Of a DNA stretch of 64,000 nt, positions 1 through 7,722 are shown in pieces. The stretch comes from Bacteroidota bacterium. GTDB lineage: Bacteria > Bacteroidota > Bacteroidia > Chitinophagales > BACL12. How positions within the stretch are numbered: position 1 is the first letter of the stretch; each line of letters starts with the position of its first letter. The position numbers and the translations under genes were made by a program. The notes under the pieces are model-generated. The model was given only the letters and a program-made list of their open reading frames with translations, did no database searches and was not told the DNA's origin. The DNA lies in NCBI GenBank assembly GCA_016706865.1, contig JADJIS010000003.1:1488001-1552000 (forward strand), written 5' to 3'.

Positions 1-225
1 TTTTTGTTGGATTACCTGAAAGAGTATTTTTCTATTAACGACATTTCTGTAGGAAACGTCAATTCTATGAATGGAAATTATTTGTTTCCATTTGCGGAAT
101 TGAGCCACTATTATTACCGAATAGGGAATATCTCAAATGCAGACTATTACAAAAAACTTGCATTAAAAGTGGCCACAGATGGTGAAATACTTGACAAATA
201 TGAAACATACTTTACGGAAAAATAG
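1..225 (+). CDS. C-terminal end of an unidentified protein (cut by window edge)
   Basis: The reading frame is open to the first base, so this is most likely the tail of a longer gene that begins upstream. About 74 codons are visible, ending at a TAA at 223-225. The tail is rich in Tyr and Asn, with a helical stretch near LSHYYYRIGNISNADYYKKL that resembles one TPR-like helix pair. Such tails occur in secreted hydrolases and TPR proteins, but nothing here identifies the family. A TTG at position 4 could be read as a start, but an internal position is more likely. Confidence 0.55.
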   Translation, partial: FLLDYLKEYFSINDISVGNVNSMNGNYLFPFAELSHYYYRIGNISNADYYKKLALKVATDGEILDKYETYFTEK

Positions 226-420
226 CCTTCTAAAAAGCACTGGGGTTAAAGGCTCATTTGCAATAGGCGGGGTATTGAGCTTCTGGCATTATATACTCGC
301 TATAGCAAATTAATTTGACGAAAAATTCGATTTAATAAGAACACATAGACATAACAAGCAATACCTGTCCCGCTTCATTTGGAATTGCACCAGCAAGCTG
401 ACAACCATCCCTAAATAATT
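226..420. other. Intergenic stretch with no recognised gene
   Basis: This is the first part of a 315-base gap between the cut-off gene and the AraC gene. I see no convincing reading frame, RNA gene or strong hairpin. The only recognisable element in the gap is the promoter-like sequence that follows at 421-463. Confidence 0.5.
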
Positions 421-463
421 TTACATCCTAAAACTTCGTATCTTTATTAAAGATTTTCGATTG
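421..463 (+). promoter_or_regulatory. Promoter-like element with extended downstream conservation
   Basis: TATCTTTA at 439-446 is a near match to the Bacteroidota -7 box TAnnTTTG. The following bases TTAAAGATTTTCG recur after the same box upstream of other genes in this window (3331, 8346 and 11830). It lies 95 bases before the AraC start and probably drives it. No TTG is visible about 20 bases upstream. Confidence 0.4.
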
Positions 464-540
464 ACTCCTCCCCCATCTCAAATCTGCTGCAAGTTAGCAA
501 TCATAGTATCAAACTACATCACAACCATCAAACAGACAAT

Positions 541-1431
541 ATGCAAGAAACAAAAGGACTACTTGAACAAATAAAACTTCACGATAAACTTGCAATTAGA
601 GTAAGCTCTAACTCAAATAATTATTTGCCTGCCGATGTAATGAAAATGCTTACCCAACCTCATAGAAAAGCTAATTATTTTTTTGCGTTTGTTGAAAAAG
701 GATCACTTACCCATAAAGTTGATTTAAAAGATCTGGCCATTTCAGGCGGACAATTGTTTTTCGTTTTGCCAAATCAAATTCATGCTGCACCTGCAAACAA
801 GAATGTTGACATCGAATATTTCAAAATGAGTTTTGATCAAAACTGTTTGTCATTACTTCCTAAACAATTCCTCTTTTTACTTAATCCTCTAAACTTACAA
901 ATAATTTCATTTGATAACGACTCAAGACAACGGGTAAAAATACTTTTTGAAATACTAAATAAAATTTTACATTCAGAAAAGGAACAAAAAGATGCTGAAA
1001 TTATTTTGGCACATCTTAATTCACTTTTGACCGAGTTCAATAATGCATATTTCAAGGGTGTTACAATAGAAAAATCGGAAACAAACAAACTTTCAAAATA
1101 TATTGAGTTTAAAATTGCAGTGGAAACTCATTTAACAGAGCAACAAACTATACACAACATTGCCCACAATCTTGCTATAACCACAAATAATCTTTACAAC
1201 ATCGTAAAAGAGTTTTCAGGGGTATCACCAAAAGAATTTATCACAAATCGTTTAATGTTAGAGGCCCAAAGAAAACTTTTTTATTCCGAGACATCGGTAA
1301 AGGAGTTGGCTTATGAATTAGGTTTTAACGACCCTGATTATTTTTCTAAGCTTTTCAAAAAAAGCACTGGAAAAAGTGTTACACAGTTTGTAGAGAGCAT
1401 TCAAGATTTGTCAGGCAATAAAAGTGAATAG
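541..1431 (+). CDS. AraC family transcriptional regulator
   Basis: A 296-residue DNA-binding regulator. The N-terminal part (about residues 20-160) has the beta-rich look of an AraC cupin-like sensing domain. The C-terminal 95 residues hold two helix-turn-helix units: the first runs through QTIHNIAHNLAITTNNLYN, and the second has the signature LAYELGFNDPDYFSKLFKK, followed by the usual GKSVTQF motif. It sits 56 bases upstream of a co-directional SDR oxidoreductase. AraC-SDR neighbours are common in Bacteroidota, so it probably controls that gene, though this is inference. The inducer is unknown. Confidence 0.88.
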   Translation: MQETKGLLEQIKLHDKLAIRVSSNSNNYLPADVMKMLTQPHRKANYFFAFVEKGSLTHKVDLKDLAISGGQLFFVLPNQIHAAPANKNVDIEYFKMSFDQNCLSLLPKQFLFLLNPLNLQIISFDNDSRQRVKILFEILNKILHSEKEQKDAEIILAHLNSLLTEFNNAYFKGVTIEKSETNKLSKYIEFKIAVETHLTEQQTIHNIAHNLAITTNNLYNIVKEFSGVSPKEFITNRLMLEAQRKLFYSETSVKELAYELGFNDPDYFSKLFKKSTGKSVTQFVESIQDLSGNKSE

Positions 1432-1457
1432 TCCATCTTACTTGATTTCGCCCCAAC

Positions 1458-1465
1458 TACTTTTG
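1458..1465 (+). promoter_or_regulatory. -7 promoter box for the SDR gene
   Basis: TACTTTTG is a perfect match to the Bacteroidota -7 consensus TAnnTTTG and lies 22 bases before the ATG at 1488. The same box-to-start distance recurs at other genes in this window. It implies the SDR gene has its own promoter rather than depending only on read-through from the AraC gene. Confidence 0.6.
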
Positions 1466-1487
1466 CGGTTCATCAAAAAATATAGAA

Positions 1488-2210
1488 ATGAAATCGGCAT
1501 TAGTAACAGGAGCAAACAAAAGCATAGGTTTTGAAACCGCCAAACAATTAGCACAACTTGGGTATTTCGTTTACATTGGAAGCCGCGATAATACAAAAGG
1601 ACTTAAAGCCATTAAAAATTTAAATGCAATAGGCTTATTAAATGTGGATTGCATTCAATTGGATATTACAGACCTCAATTCAATAAAAGCCGCAAGACAA
1701 CAACTTGAATCAAAAATTCAAAACTTAGATATACTAATTAATAATGCGGGCATTAGTGGCGGCTTTCCACAACCAGCAACAAAAGTTTCCATTGATACTA
1801 TACGGCTAGTATTTGAAACTAATTTTTTTGGTACAGTACAAGTAACACAAGAATTTATTGAGTTGCTAAAAAAATCAGACCAACCCAGAATTGTAAATGT
1901 AACAACAGAATTGTCTTCATTAACAAATCACAGCAATCCAAATTGGAAATTTGCCCAATTCAAACCTGCTGCTTATGGCCCATCAAAGACGGCTTTGAAC
2001 GCATACACCGTAATGTTAGCAGATGAATTGAAAGACACAAATTTTAAGGTTAATTGTGTTTGCCCCGGATTTACAGCAACCGATTTTAATAATCACAGAG
2101 GAGATAAAAAAGTGGAAGATGCTGCATCTGTAATTGTAAAGTATGCGACACTTGGACAATACGGACCAACAGGTAAATTTTTAAGTGAAGAAGGCGAAAC
2201 AGCTTGGTAA
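1488..2210 (+). CDS. SDR family NAD(P)-dependent oxidoreductase
   Basis: A 240-residue short-chain dehydrogenase/reductase, close to the usual 250. The Rossmann nucleotide-binding motif TGANKSIG is at residues 7-14, the structural NNAG at 85-88, and the catalytic Tyr163-x3-Lys167 lies in YGPSKTAL, with a probable catalytic Ser near 143. The PGFTATDF segment (193-200) is typical of classical SDRs related to carbonyl reductases. The enzyme should be cytosolic and reduce a carbonyl substrate that cannot be named from sequence. Its upstream AraC neighbour is the likely regulator. Confidence 0.9.
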   Translation: MKSALVTGANKSIGFETAKQLAQLGYFVYIGSRDNTKGLKAIKNLNAIGLLNVDCIQLDITDLNSIKAARQQLESKIQNLDILINNAGISGGFPQPATKVSIDTIRLVFETNFFGTVQVTQEFIELLKKSDQPRIVNVTTELSSLTNHSNPNWKFAQFKPAAYGPSKTALNAYTVMLADELKDTNFKVNCVCPGFTATDFNNHRGDKKVEDAASVIVKYATLGQYGPTGKFLSEEGETAW

Positions 2211-2378
2211 CAGAGGGGAATATACAGACAAGGAAAACAATGAAACATTAAGAGTAAGTATTCCAAACACCAAATAATTTTAGCCGCAAACCATTAGCGG
2301 GTCGCTGGAAGAGACCTTTTCACCATCCAAATTTTCGACTATTTTAGAAAACATTTCACGTTATTTTTCGACAAACTA

Positions 2379-2426
2379 TTGCGTAACTCAAAAGTTACAC
2401 TTACTTTTGCGTAACTTTAAGGTTAC
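2379..2426 (+). promoter_or_regulatory. Promoter with two ArsR-type operators (module 1)
   Basis: A -33 TTG (2379-2381) is followed after exactly 20 bases by the -7 box TACTTTTG (2402-2409). Operator 1, GTAACTCAAAAGTTAC (2383-2398), fills the spacer and is a perfect inverted repeat with 6-base arms. Operator 2, GTAACTTTAAGGTTAC (2411-2426), begins just after the -7 box and covers the expected transcription start; 7 of its 8 base pairs are symmetric. The ATG is at 2432. The same geometry recurs at 22420 and 60857. ArsR-family repressors bind such sites; that the neighbouring ArsR binds here is inference. Confidence 0.7.
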
Positions 2427-2431
2427 CTATT

Positions 2432-2860
2432 ATGCAAAGAGAAATTAAACATCAATTTACTTTCCCCCAACCAAAAGAAGTTGTGTGGGACCACCTGACA
2501 ACAACAGAATTACTTGCTCAATGGCTAATGCCCAACGACTTTCAACCTATAGTTGGACACAAGTTTACATTACAAACGAAGCCGAAAACGAAATTCGCTT
2601 TTGACGGGATAATTTATTGTGAGGTTATAGAAATCATTCCATACAAAAAACTTGTTTACTCCTGGCGAGGTGGGATGTCAAAAAAAAATCCATCACTTGA
2701 TTCTGTTGTAACCTGGACACTTACAGAAACTGACAAAGGGACTACTTTGTTTCTGGAACACAAAGGATTTAAGGGCATCAAGAATTATATGGCGTACGTC
2801 ATAATGAATATGGGTTGGGCAAAAATTGGAAAACGATTATTTAAAAACCTCAACTCTTAA
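2432..2860 (+). CDS. SRPBCC (AHSA1-like) domain protein, first gene of ArsR module 1
   Basis: A 142-residue START/AHSA1-like protein with the hydrophobic-cavity helix-grip fold. It opens with the usual edge strand and helix (PQPKEVVWDHLTTTELLAQW), followed by a beta sheet and an amphipathic C-terminal helix (MAYVIMNMGWAKIGKRLF). Such proteins bind small hydrophobic ligands, but no ligand is known for this subgroup. It is followed after 4 bases by an ArsR regulator and preceded by a twin-operator promoter, so it is probably co-regulated by that repressor. Here the SRPBCC gene comes first, the reverse of the other two modules. Confidence 0.85.
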   Translation: MQREIKHQFTFPQPKEVVWDHLTTTELLAQWLMPNDFQPIVGHKFTLQTKPKTKFAFDGIIYCEVIEIIPYKKLVYSWRGGMSKKNPSLDSVVTWTLTETDKGTTLFLEHKGFKGIKNYMAYVIMNMGWAKIGKRLFKNLNS

Positions 2861-2864
2861 ATCC

Positions 2865-3191
2865 ATGACACAACAACAGCTTGACACATTTCAGGTAATT
2901 GCTGATCCAAACAGACGACAGATTTTACAACTCTTATCTAAGGACAGTCTAACAATTAACTCTATTGCTAAAAATTTTGATATGAGCCGGCCTGCCGTAT
3001 CCAAACATGTGAAACTATTATATGGTGCAGGATTTATTTCTATTCAAAACATCGGTAGAGAACGTTATTGTATTTTGAAACAAGATGGTTTCGACGAGTT
3101 ACAAGGATGGATCGATCACTTTGACAAATTTTGGTTAGGGAAACTTAAAAAATTGGAAACCCTATTAAACAACAAAGTAAAAAATAAATGA
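2865..3191 (+). CDS. ArsR family winged-helix repressor (module 1)
   Basis: A 108-residue winged-helix regulator. The ATG at 2865, four bases after the SRPBCC stop, is preferred over an in-frame ATG at 2826 that would overlap the upstream gene and add 13 non-conserved residues. The family core is clear: IADPNRRQILQLLS, the recognition helix MSRPAVSKHVKLL, and the wing sequence IGRERYCILK. There is no CxC metal site, so it belongs to the non-metal SdpR-like branch often paired with SRPBCC proteins. It probably represses its own operon through the two operators at 2383-2426. Confidence 0.9.
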   Translation: MTQQQLDTFQVIADPNRRQILQLLSKDSLTINSIAKNFDMSRPAVSKHVKLLYGAGFISIQNIGRERYCILKQDGFDELQGWIDHFDKFWLGKLKKLETLLNNKVKNK

Positions 3192-3330
3192 AACGATTGA
3201 ATATTGACTTTTCTTCTCAATACAGGAGGAAAGGCTACTGGCAATAAACTATGCTTGTCTCGGTCTATCGGCATTGGCGCCAGTTGGCCTATCATTTCTC
3301 AAAATAATTTCCAAAAAATCTAAAAATTTG

Positions 3331-3338
3331 TATTTTTA
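3331..3338 (+). promoter_or_regulatory. Promoter-like -7 box before the SRPBCC gene
   Basis: TATTTTTA followed by TTAAAGATTCTC matches the extended promoter family seen at 439, 8346 and 11830. It lies 65 bases before the ATG at 3404 and is the best candidate promoter in this 212-base gap. Confidence 0.4.
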
Positions 3339-3403
3339 TTAAAGATTCTCCGTTGTGACGGAAAATAATAACCCGAATGATTAATTAAAACAAATTAAAT
3401 ATT

Positions 3404-3862
3404 ATGAAAAAGTTACAGTTCAAAGTAAGCATCAATGCACCGGCCGCCAAGGTTTATGATTTTATGCTTGGTATTAGTAATAAATCAACTTATGAGCAAT
3501 GGACTGCTATGTTTAACCCCACTTCTACCTTTGAAGGAAACTGGGTAAAGGGAGATAAAATGCTATTTATGGGAGTAGATGAGAAAGGAGAAAAGGGCGG
3601 GATGGTTTCCAAGGTAGCTGATAACATGCGCAACCAATTTGTTTCAATTCAACATTATGGAATTTTAAAAGCTGATAAGGAAATTACTGAAGGCGCTGAA
3701 GTGGAAAAATGGGCAAACGGATTTGAAAATTATACCTTCGAAGAGAACAATGGATCTACAACTGTAACTGTTGACTTAGATACTAATGAAGAATTTATAG
3801 ATTATATGAACCAGACCTACCCAAAAGCGCTCGAAAAGTTGAAAGAAATTTGTGAAGAATAA
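3404..3862 (+). CDS. SRPBCC domain protein
   Basis: A 152-residue single-domain protein of the START/SRPBCC superfamily. The N-terminal strand-helix KVSINAPAAKVYDFMLGI and the Trp-containing loop YEQWTAMFNP are characteristic, as is the C-terminal helix that closes the ligand cavity (EEFIDYMNQTYPKALEKL). There is no signal peptide, so it should be cytosolic. It follows ArsR module 1 after 212 bases and seems to have its own promoter at 3331. A ligand cannot be predicted. Confidence 0.8.
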   Translation: MKKLQFKVSINAPAAKVYDFMLGISNKSTYEQWTAMFNPTSTFEGNWVKGDKMLFMGVDEKGEKGGMVSKVADNMRNQFVSIQHYGILKADKEITEGAEVEKWANGFENYTFEENNGSTTVTVDLDTNEEFIDYMNQTYPKALEKLKEICEE

Positions 3863-3882
3863 CAATTTCAAAAATATCTTAA

Positions 3883-4032
3883 CTAAACAAAGAAAGATAT
3901 ATTGCCTTCAACCGCAGTAACCAGAAATTAGGGGTTCTATGGTTAAGCATCAATGAAAAATTTGGAAAATCTATTGGCAACTTTTTCCGGGAAATGATTT
4001 CCGGTAAAGATATTTTGAATAAAATTTTTTAA
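3883..4032 (+). other. Open frame without a start, possible gene remnant
   Basis: Forty-nine codons are open between stops at 3880 and 4030 without an ATG near the beginning. The translation has a plausible protein-like tail (IGNFFREMISGKDILNKIF) but I do not recognise it. It may be the end of a decayed gene or chance. It lies in the 205-base gap between the SRPBCC and VOC genes. Confidence 0.2.
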
Positions 4033-4067
4033 ACCAAATAATTTATTAATCTAAAAAAATAATAACT

Positions 4068-4505
4068 ATGGCACTAATTAACCCTCACATCAACTTCAAC
4101 GGAAATGCCGAAGAAGCATTTACATTTTATAAATCAGTATTTGGCGGAGAGTTCGCAATGATCATGCGTTTCAAAGATATGGCAAGTCCTGAATTTCCGG
4201 TACCTGACAATGAAGCAAATAAAATAATGCATATTGCTTTACCAATTGGAAATAACGTTTTAATGGCTAACGACGTTCCGGAAAGTATGGGTCGGACCAA
4301 TGAAAACGAAAACAGAAGTAAAATTTCCATAAGTGCAGAAAGTAAAGAAGAAGCCGACAAATTATTTAATGGCCTGTCAGCAGGCGGACAAGTTGAAATG
4401 CCTATTGCCGACAGCCCTTGGGGATCGTACTTTGGTATGTTCAGAGACAAATATGGAATTGAATGGATGGTAGATTTTGATCCGAAATATAAGGGGCAAA
4501 TTTGA
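4068..4505 (+). CDS. VOC family protein (PhnB-like glyoxalase fold)
   Basis: A 145-residue vicinal-oxygen-chelate protein of the PhnB-like type. The opening INPHINFNGNAEEAFTFYKS and the internal VPDNEANKIMHIALPIG are typical, and the end (SPWGSYFGMFRDKYGIEWM) matches the family's conserved close. PhnB-like proteins form dimers with the glyoxalase fold, but most have no known reaction. It has an A-rich leader and is likely monocistronic. A second PhnB-like gene starts at the right edge of the window (63965). Confidence 0.88.
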   Translation: MALINPHINFNGNAEEAFTFYKSVFGGEFAMIMRFKDMASPEFPVPDNEANKIMHIALPIGNNVLMANDVPESMGRTNENENRSKISISAESKEEADKLFNGLSAGGQVEMPIADSPWGSYFGMFRDKYGIEWMVDFDPKYKGQI

Positions 4506-4649
4506 ACAAAGTCATGTTCGCTACATTGCTTTTAGCGTGACTGTACTATCATCAATAATTTTATGTATATTTATACAAAATAAAAATTATTTTTTAAATC
4601 CTGTTGAAATGATCAATGTTTAGTTTCCAAACAATCCAAAAACAACCAA

Positions 4650-5183
4650 ATGTTAAATAAAACTTTCAACCCATTTCCCATTTTGTCAACAGAAATGCTT
4701 ACCCTCAGACAATTATCAATTAATGACGACAAAGAAATTTTTACACTGCGTTCTGACAGTGAAATAAATAAATATCTTGATAGAAAATTAAGCGAAAATA
4801 TGGAGGATGCAAGAAATTTTATAAATAAGGTTAATGAGAATATCGATAAAAACGACGCCCTATATTGGGGAATAACTTTGCGTGACAAAAACATACTGAT
4901 CGGGACAATTTGTCTTTATGGTTTTTCTGATGAAAATGACATTTGTGAAATCGGTTATGAACTTTTAACAGGTTTTCAAGGCCAGGGAATAATGATGGAG
5001 GCAGTTGAAAAAGTTATTGACTATGCATTCAACACAATTAAAGTTAAAAAAATTGATGCCTTCTTTCACAGAGATAACCAGCGTTCCATAAGTCTGTTGG
5101 AGAAATTTTCGTTTAAAGATTCAAACCTATATGATGAGATGGATCCGGATTTAATATGTTACCATTTGATAAATTCAATTTAA
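4650..5183 (+). CDS. GNAT family N-acetyltransferase (RimJ/RimL-like)
   Basis: A 177-residue acetyl-CoA-dependent N-acetyltransferase. The RimJ/L-type opening LSTEMLTLRQLSINDDKEIF is followed by the core sheet (CEIGYELLTGFQGQGIMMEA), where GFQGQGIM is the acetyl-CoA pyrophosphate-binding loop. The late HRDNQRSISLLEKFSF is the usual helix-strand before the C-terminus. The substrate may be a protein N-terminus or a small amine and is not predictable. A second gene of the same broad type is at 57310. Confidence 0.88.
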   Translation: MLNKTFNPFPILSTEMLTLRQLSINDDKEIFTLRSDSEINKYLDRKLSENMEDARNFINKVNENIDKNDALYWGITLRDKNILIGTICLYGFSDENDICEIGYELLTGFQGQGIMMEAVEKVIDYAFNTIKVKKIDAFFHRDNQRSISLLEKFSFKDSNLYDEMDPDLICYHLINSI

Positions 5184-5571
5184 AATCTTAAATAAAAACA
5201 TAATGGGAAAAGCGGTGCCATACTTCGTTACATTTGCTTTACAAATGATAGCACTATACTAAAGTGTAGCACTATACGATAGGATAGTAAAGTACAAATT
5301 ACAAGACCCATAATAAAGTGATCGAAGAGTTAGGAAAATGGGGGATGTTTCATAGAAAAAAGATATTTGGAAAATGAAATATCAACTCCAACAATAGCCG
5401 AGCGATACCCAGGGCTGGAGTGATTCATTTGATAATTTTGTGCGGGATTTAACAGTTGTATTTCGTACTATTGTGTAAAAATATAATTACCTCAGCAGGT
5501 AATTTCGAAAAAATATCTATTATTGTAAAAAACAAATCAATAATTAACAACAAACAGTAAAAACTAGACAA
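5184..5571. other. 388-base gap with short direct repeats and a hairpin
   Basis: No convincing gene is present. TAGCACTATAC occurs twice (5249-5259 and 5267-5277). Just before the DHFR-like gene, TACTATTG (5466-5473) is a near match to the -7 box. It is followed by a perfect hairpin, ATTACCT-CAGC-AGGTAAT (5486-5503), which lies where an operator would overlap the transcript start. A short degenerate open frame around 5318-5379 may be a relic. Confidence 0.35.
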
Positions 5572-6141
5572 ATGAGAAAAATAATTTCCTTTATGCACAT
5601 ATCGCTTGATGGTTTTGTTGCAGGACCGAATGGAGAAATGGATTGGATCAAAGTGAATGAAGAAATTTTTGATCATGTAGGCAAACGAATAAGCCAGGGC
5701 GACACTTCATTATATGGACGAGTAACTTATGAAATGATGGAAAATTACTGGCCTACCGCAGCAGACAAACCCACAGCCTCCAATCACGATATCCAACATT
5801 CAAAATGGTATAAAAAAGTGCACAAAGTGGTTTTATCAAAAACAATGAATGACGAGGGGTTGAATAACACAAAAATTATCAGCCACAACCTTACAGAAAG
5901 AATAAATGAAATAAAACAACAAACCGGGGAAGACATCTTGCTTTTTGGTAGTCCCACAGCAACTCATTCACTTATGCAACTTAACCTGATCGACGGATAT
6001 TGGTTATTTGTGAATCCAGTGATTCTTGGTCGTGGCATTCCATTGTTTATAGATATAAAGGAGAAAATTAAATTAAACTTGTTAACTACCCGACAATTTG
6101 ATTGTGGGGTAACGGAGCTGAATTATGTTGTGGATAGATAA
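5572..6141 (+). CDS. Dihydrofolate reductase-like (RibD C-terminal domain) protein
   Basis: A 189-residue protein with the RibD-C/DHFR fold, of the small bacterial YyaP/YwjB-like type rather than true FolA. The opening IISFMHISLDGFVAGPNGEM and the motif TSLYGRVTYEMMENYWPT are diagnostic, and the NADPH-side motif GEDILLFGSPTATHSLM is clear. The closing LIDGYWLFVNPVILGRGIPLF is also conserved. It probably reduces a small heterocycle with NAD(P)H; the substrate is unknown. A paralogue lies at 7723 and a broken third copy at 9886. Confidence 0.9.
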   Translation: MRKIISFMHISLDGFVAGPNGEMDWIKVNEEIFDHVGKRISQGDTSLYGRVTYEMMENYWPTAADKPTASNHDIQHSKWYKKVHKVVLSKTMNDEGLNNTKIISHNLTERINEIKQQTGEDILLFGSPTATHSLMQLNLIDGYWLFVNPVILGRGIPLFIDIKEKIKLNLLTTRQFDCGVTELNYVVDR

Positions 6142-6201
6142 TAAGAAGGAACTGATCATTGAGATGTGAAAGTTGTTCCTGTTACTTTAAGAGCCACCAA
6201 A

Positions 6202-6286
6202 GGTCCCAAAAAAAAAAGAAAAAAAAAAAAAAAAAAAAATTTTTTTGTTTTTTTGGGCCCCAAAAAAAAAAAAAGAAGGGGGGGGG
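6202..6286. repeat. Extreme homopolymer tract (A, T and G runs)
   Basis: Within 85 bases there are runs of 10 A, 21 A, 7 T, 7 T, 13 A and 9 G. The outer parts, GGTCCC plus A-tract and T-tract plus GGGCCC, form an imperfect inverted repeat. Nothing else in the window looks like this. It may be a distorted transcription terminator after the DHFR-like gene, but the run of G after a long A tract also fits a read or assembly error. The reading frame across it should not be annotated as a gene. Confidence 0.6.
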
Positions 6287-6391
6287 AATTCAATGAAGGA
6301 TCAGAACCATTCGTTCATGCCCAAAAGGGGTGTGGATGGGTGCTTAACCGAATCAGCACAAAAACAAAAGAACCAGCCTTAAAAAGGTAAG

Positions 6392-6422
6392 GCAAAGGGC
6401 CAGGAGAATTTGGCCCGCTTTG
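6392..6422 (+). terminator. Possible terminator hairpin
   Basis: GCAAAGGGCCA at 6392-6402 can pair with TGGCCCGCTTTG at 6411-6422 around an 8-base loop, and a T-rich stretch follows. It lies downstream of the DHFR-like gene and upstream of the propeller lipoprotein, where transcription should end. The T tract is weak. Confidence 0.35.
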
Positions 6423-6531
6423 TTTGGTATTGTGGCCTTTATTTAACAAGAAAGAGGCTCATTTTGTGTAATATTTATAACAACCGATAAACTTTAAACT
6501 TAATTTTTATAGTAAAAATAAACAAAGGAAA

Positions 6532-7656
6532 ATGACAAAATATCCTTCCCAAAATTTAATTTTTTTCGTGATCTTACTAGGGTTATTTCTAAATTCCTGC
6601 AATGGCCAGGTAAACACTAACTCCGCGAATAATAACACAAATACCTCAAAACCTATCCCGGAAATTATTGGAACTCCTCCCCCTCGGAATTTTCAAGCTG
6701 GCTCGGCTAGTGAAGATAGTTTGGTAAGCCAATATATCAGAACTATTTTTCAGGATTCAAAAGGAAATTACTGGTTCGGTCCGGCCGGTGAAAGCGTTGT
6801 AAGATATGATGTGAAAACATTAAGATACTTTGATAAAAATGAGTTTTTTAATGGCAATAAAAGTGTAAAGGATGATTATGGTAATAGTGTTCACGCAATT
6901 GCCGAAGATAGCGATGGGAATATTTGGTTTGGGACTTATATTGGAGCCATTAAATATGATGGAAAAACTTTTAGAAGTTATGACGAGGAAAATGGACTGA
7001 ACAATATCATGATTGGTCGAAAATCCATTCTCATTGACAAAACAGGAAACATGTGGGTGGGAACCGATGGTGGGGTTTATCAATATGATCCGTCGGCGGA
7101 TACAACAGGCGGAAAATGTTTTTCGTTCTTTGATATGCTTGGCCCTGTCATTATAAAAGATATTATGGAAGATAGATCCGGAAATATTTGGTTTGCTTCA
7201 CAAAACAATGGTGTTTTTCGTTATGATGGGAAAACAATTATAAAAATTGCAGAAAAAGAAGCTTTAGGTGATAATTATGCAGGAGGTATGATTCAGGATA
7301 ATATCGGCAATTATTGGTTTTGCATGAAGGGTGGAGTTTGCCGCTATGATGGGAAAAACTTTACAGAGATCACAACTAAAAATGGCTTAGGTGGAAGCGA
7401 AGTGTCGGGGATATTTATAGAAAAATCTGGAATGATCTGGATAACAGCAAGAGGCAGCACAACACGATATGATCCTTCTATCGACATTTCAAATCCGGAA
7501 GCATTCACAGTATTTACAGAAGAAGACGGAATTAATTGTTGTGTGCAAAGTATGTACCAGGATAAAGAAGGAAATATGTGGTGGGGTACTGGATCCGGAC
7601 TATATCGATTTGATGGAAAACGTTTTTATAAGGTGAAACAAAATGGACCTTGGTAA
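6532..7656 (+). CDS. Lipoprotein with two-component-regulator propeller repeats
   Basis: A 374-residue exported protein. A signal peptide ends in a lipobox (LFLNSC), so it is probably anchored in a membrane by Cys23. After an Asn/Thr-rich linker come seven Reg_prop repeats of the form D..GN.W.G...GV.RYDGK (for example DSDGNIWFGTYIGAIKYDG and DKEGNMWWGTGSGLYRFDG), enough for one closed beta-propeller. These repeats are known from the periplasmic sensor of hybrid two-component systems. Here there is no membrane anchor, kinase or Y_Y_Y domain, so it is a stand-alone propeller and may bind a ligand or partner at the cell surface. Confidence 0.85.
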   Translation: MTKYPSQNLIFFVILLGLFLNSCNGQVNTNSANNNTNTSKPIPEIIGTPPPRNFQAGSASEDSLVSQYIRTIFQDSKGNYWFGPAGESVVRYDVKTLRYFDKNEFFNGNKSVKDDYGNSVHAIAEDSDGNIWFGTYIGAIKYDGKTFRSYDEENGLNNIMIGRKSILIDKTGNMWVGTDGGVYQYDPSADTTGGKCFSFFDMLGPVIIKDIMEDRSGNIWFASQNNGVFRYDGKTIIKIAEKEALGDNYAGGMIQDNIGNYWFCMKGGVCRYDGKNFTEITTKNGLGGSEVSGIFIEKSGMIWITARGSTTRYDPSIDISNPEAFTVFTEEDGINCCVQSMYQDKEGNMWWGTGSGLYRFDGKRFYKVKQNGPW

Positions 7657-7722
7657 GATGAATAATTTATTTACCTCTACCCTAATTATATTGAGAATTA
7701 ATTATTTATAATTATACGTGAT

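Noticed and set aside
5572..6141. True dihydrofolate reductase (FolA) or riboflavin biosynthesis RibD
   Set aside because: The protein has the RibD C-terminal/DHFR fold only, lacks the RibD deaminase domain and no riboflavin genes are near, so folate or riboflavin roles are not supported.
6166..6390. A long reading frame across the homopolymer tract
   Set aside because: The translation is a Lys/Gly-rich product of the A and G runs, with no start context, no family and no codon pattern of its own. It is a by-product of the low-complexity sequence.
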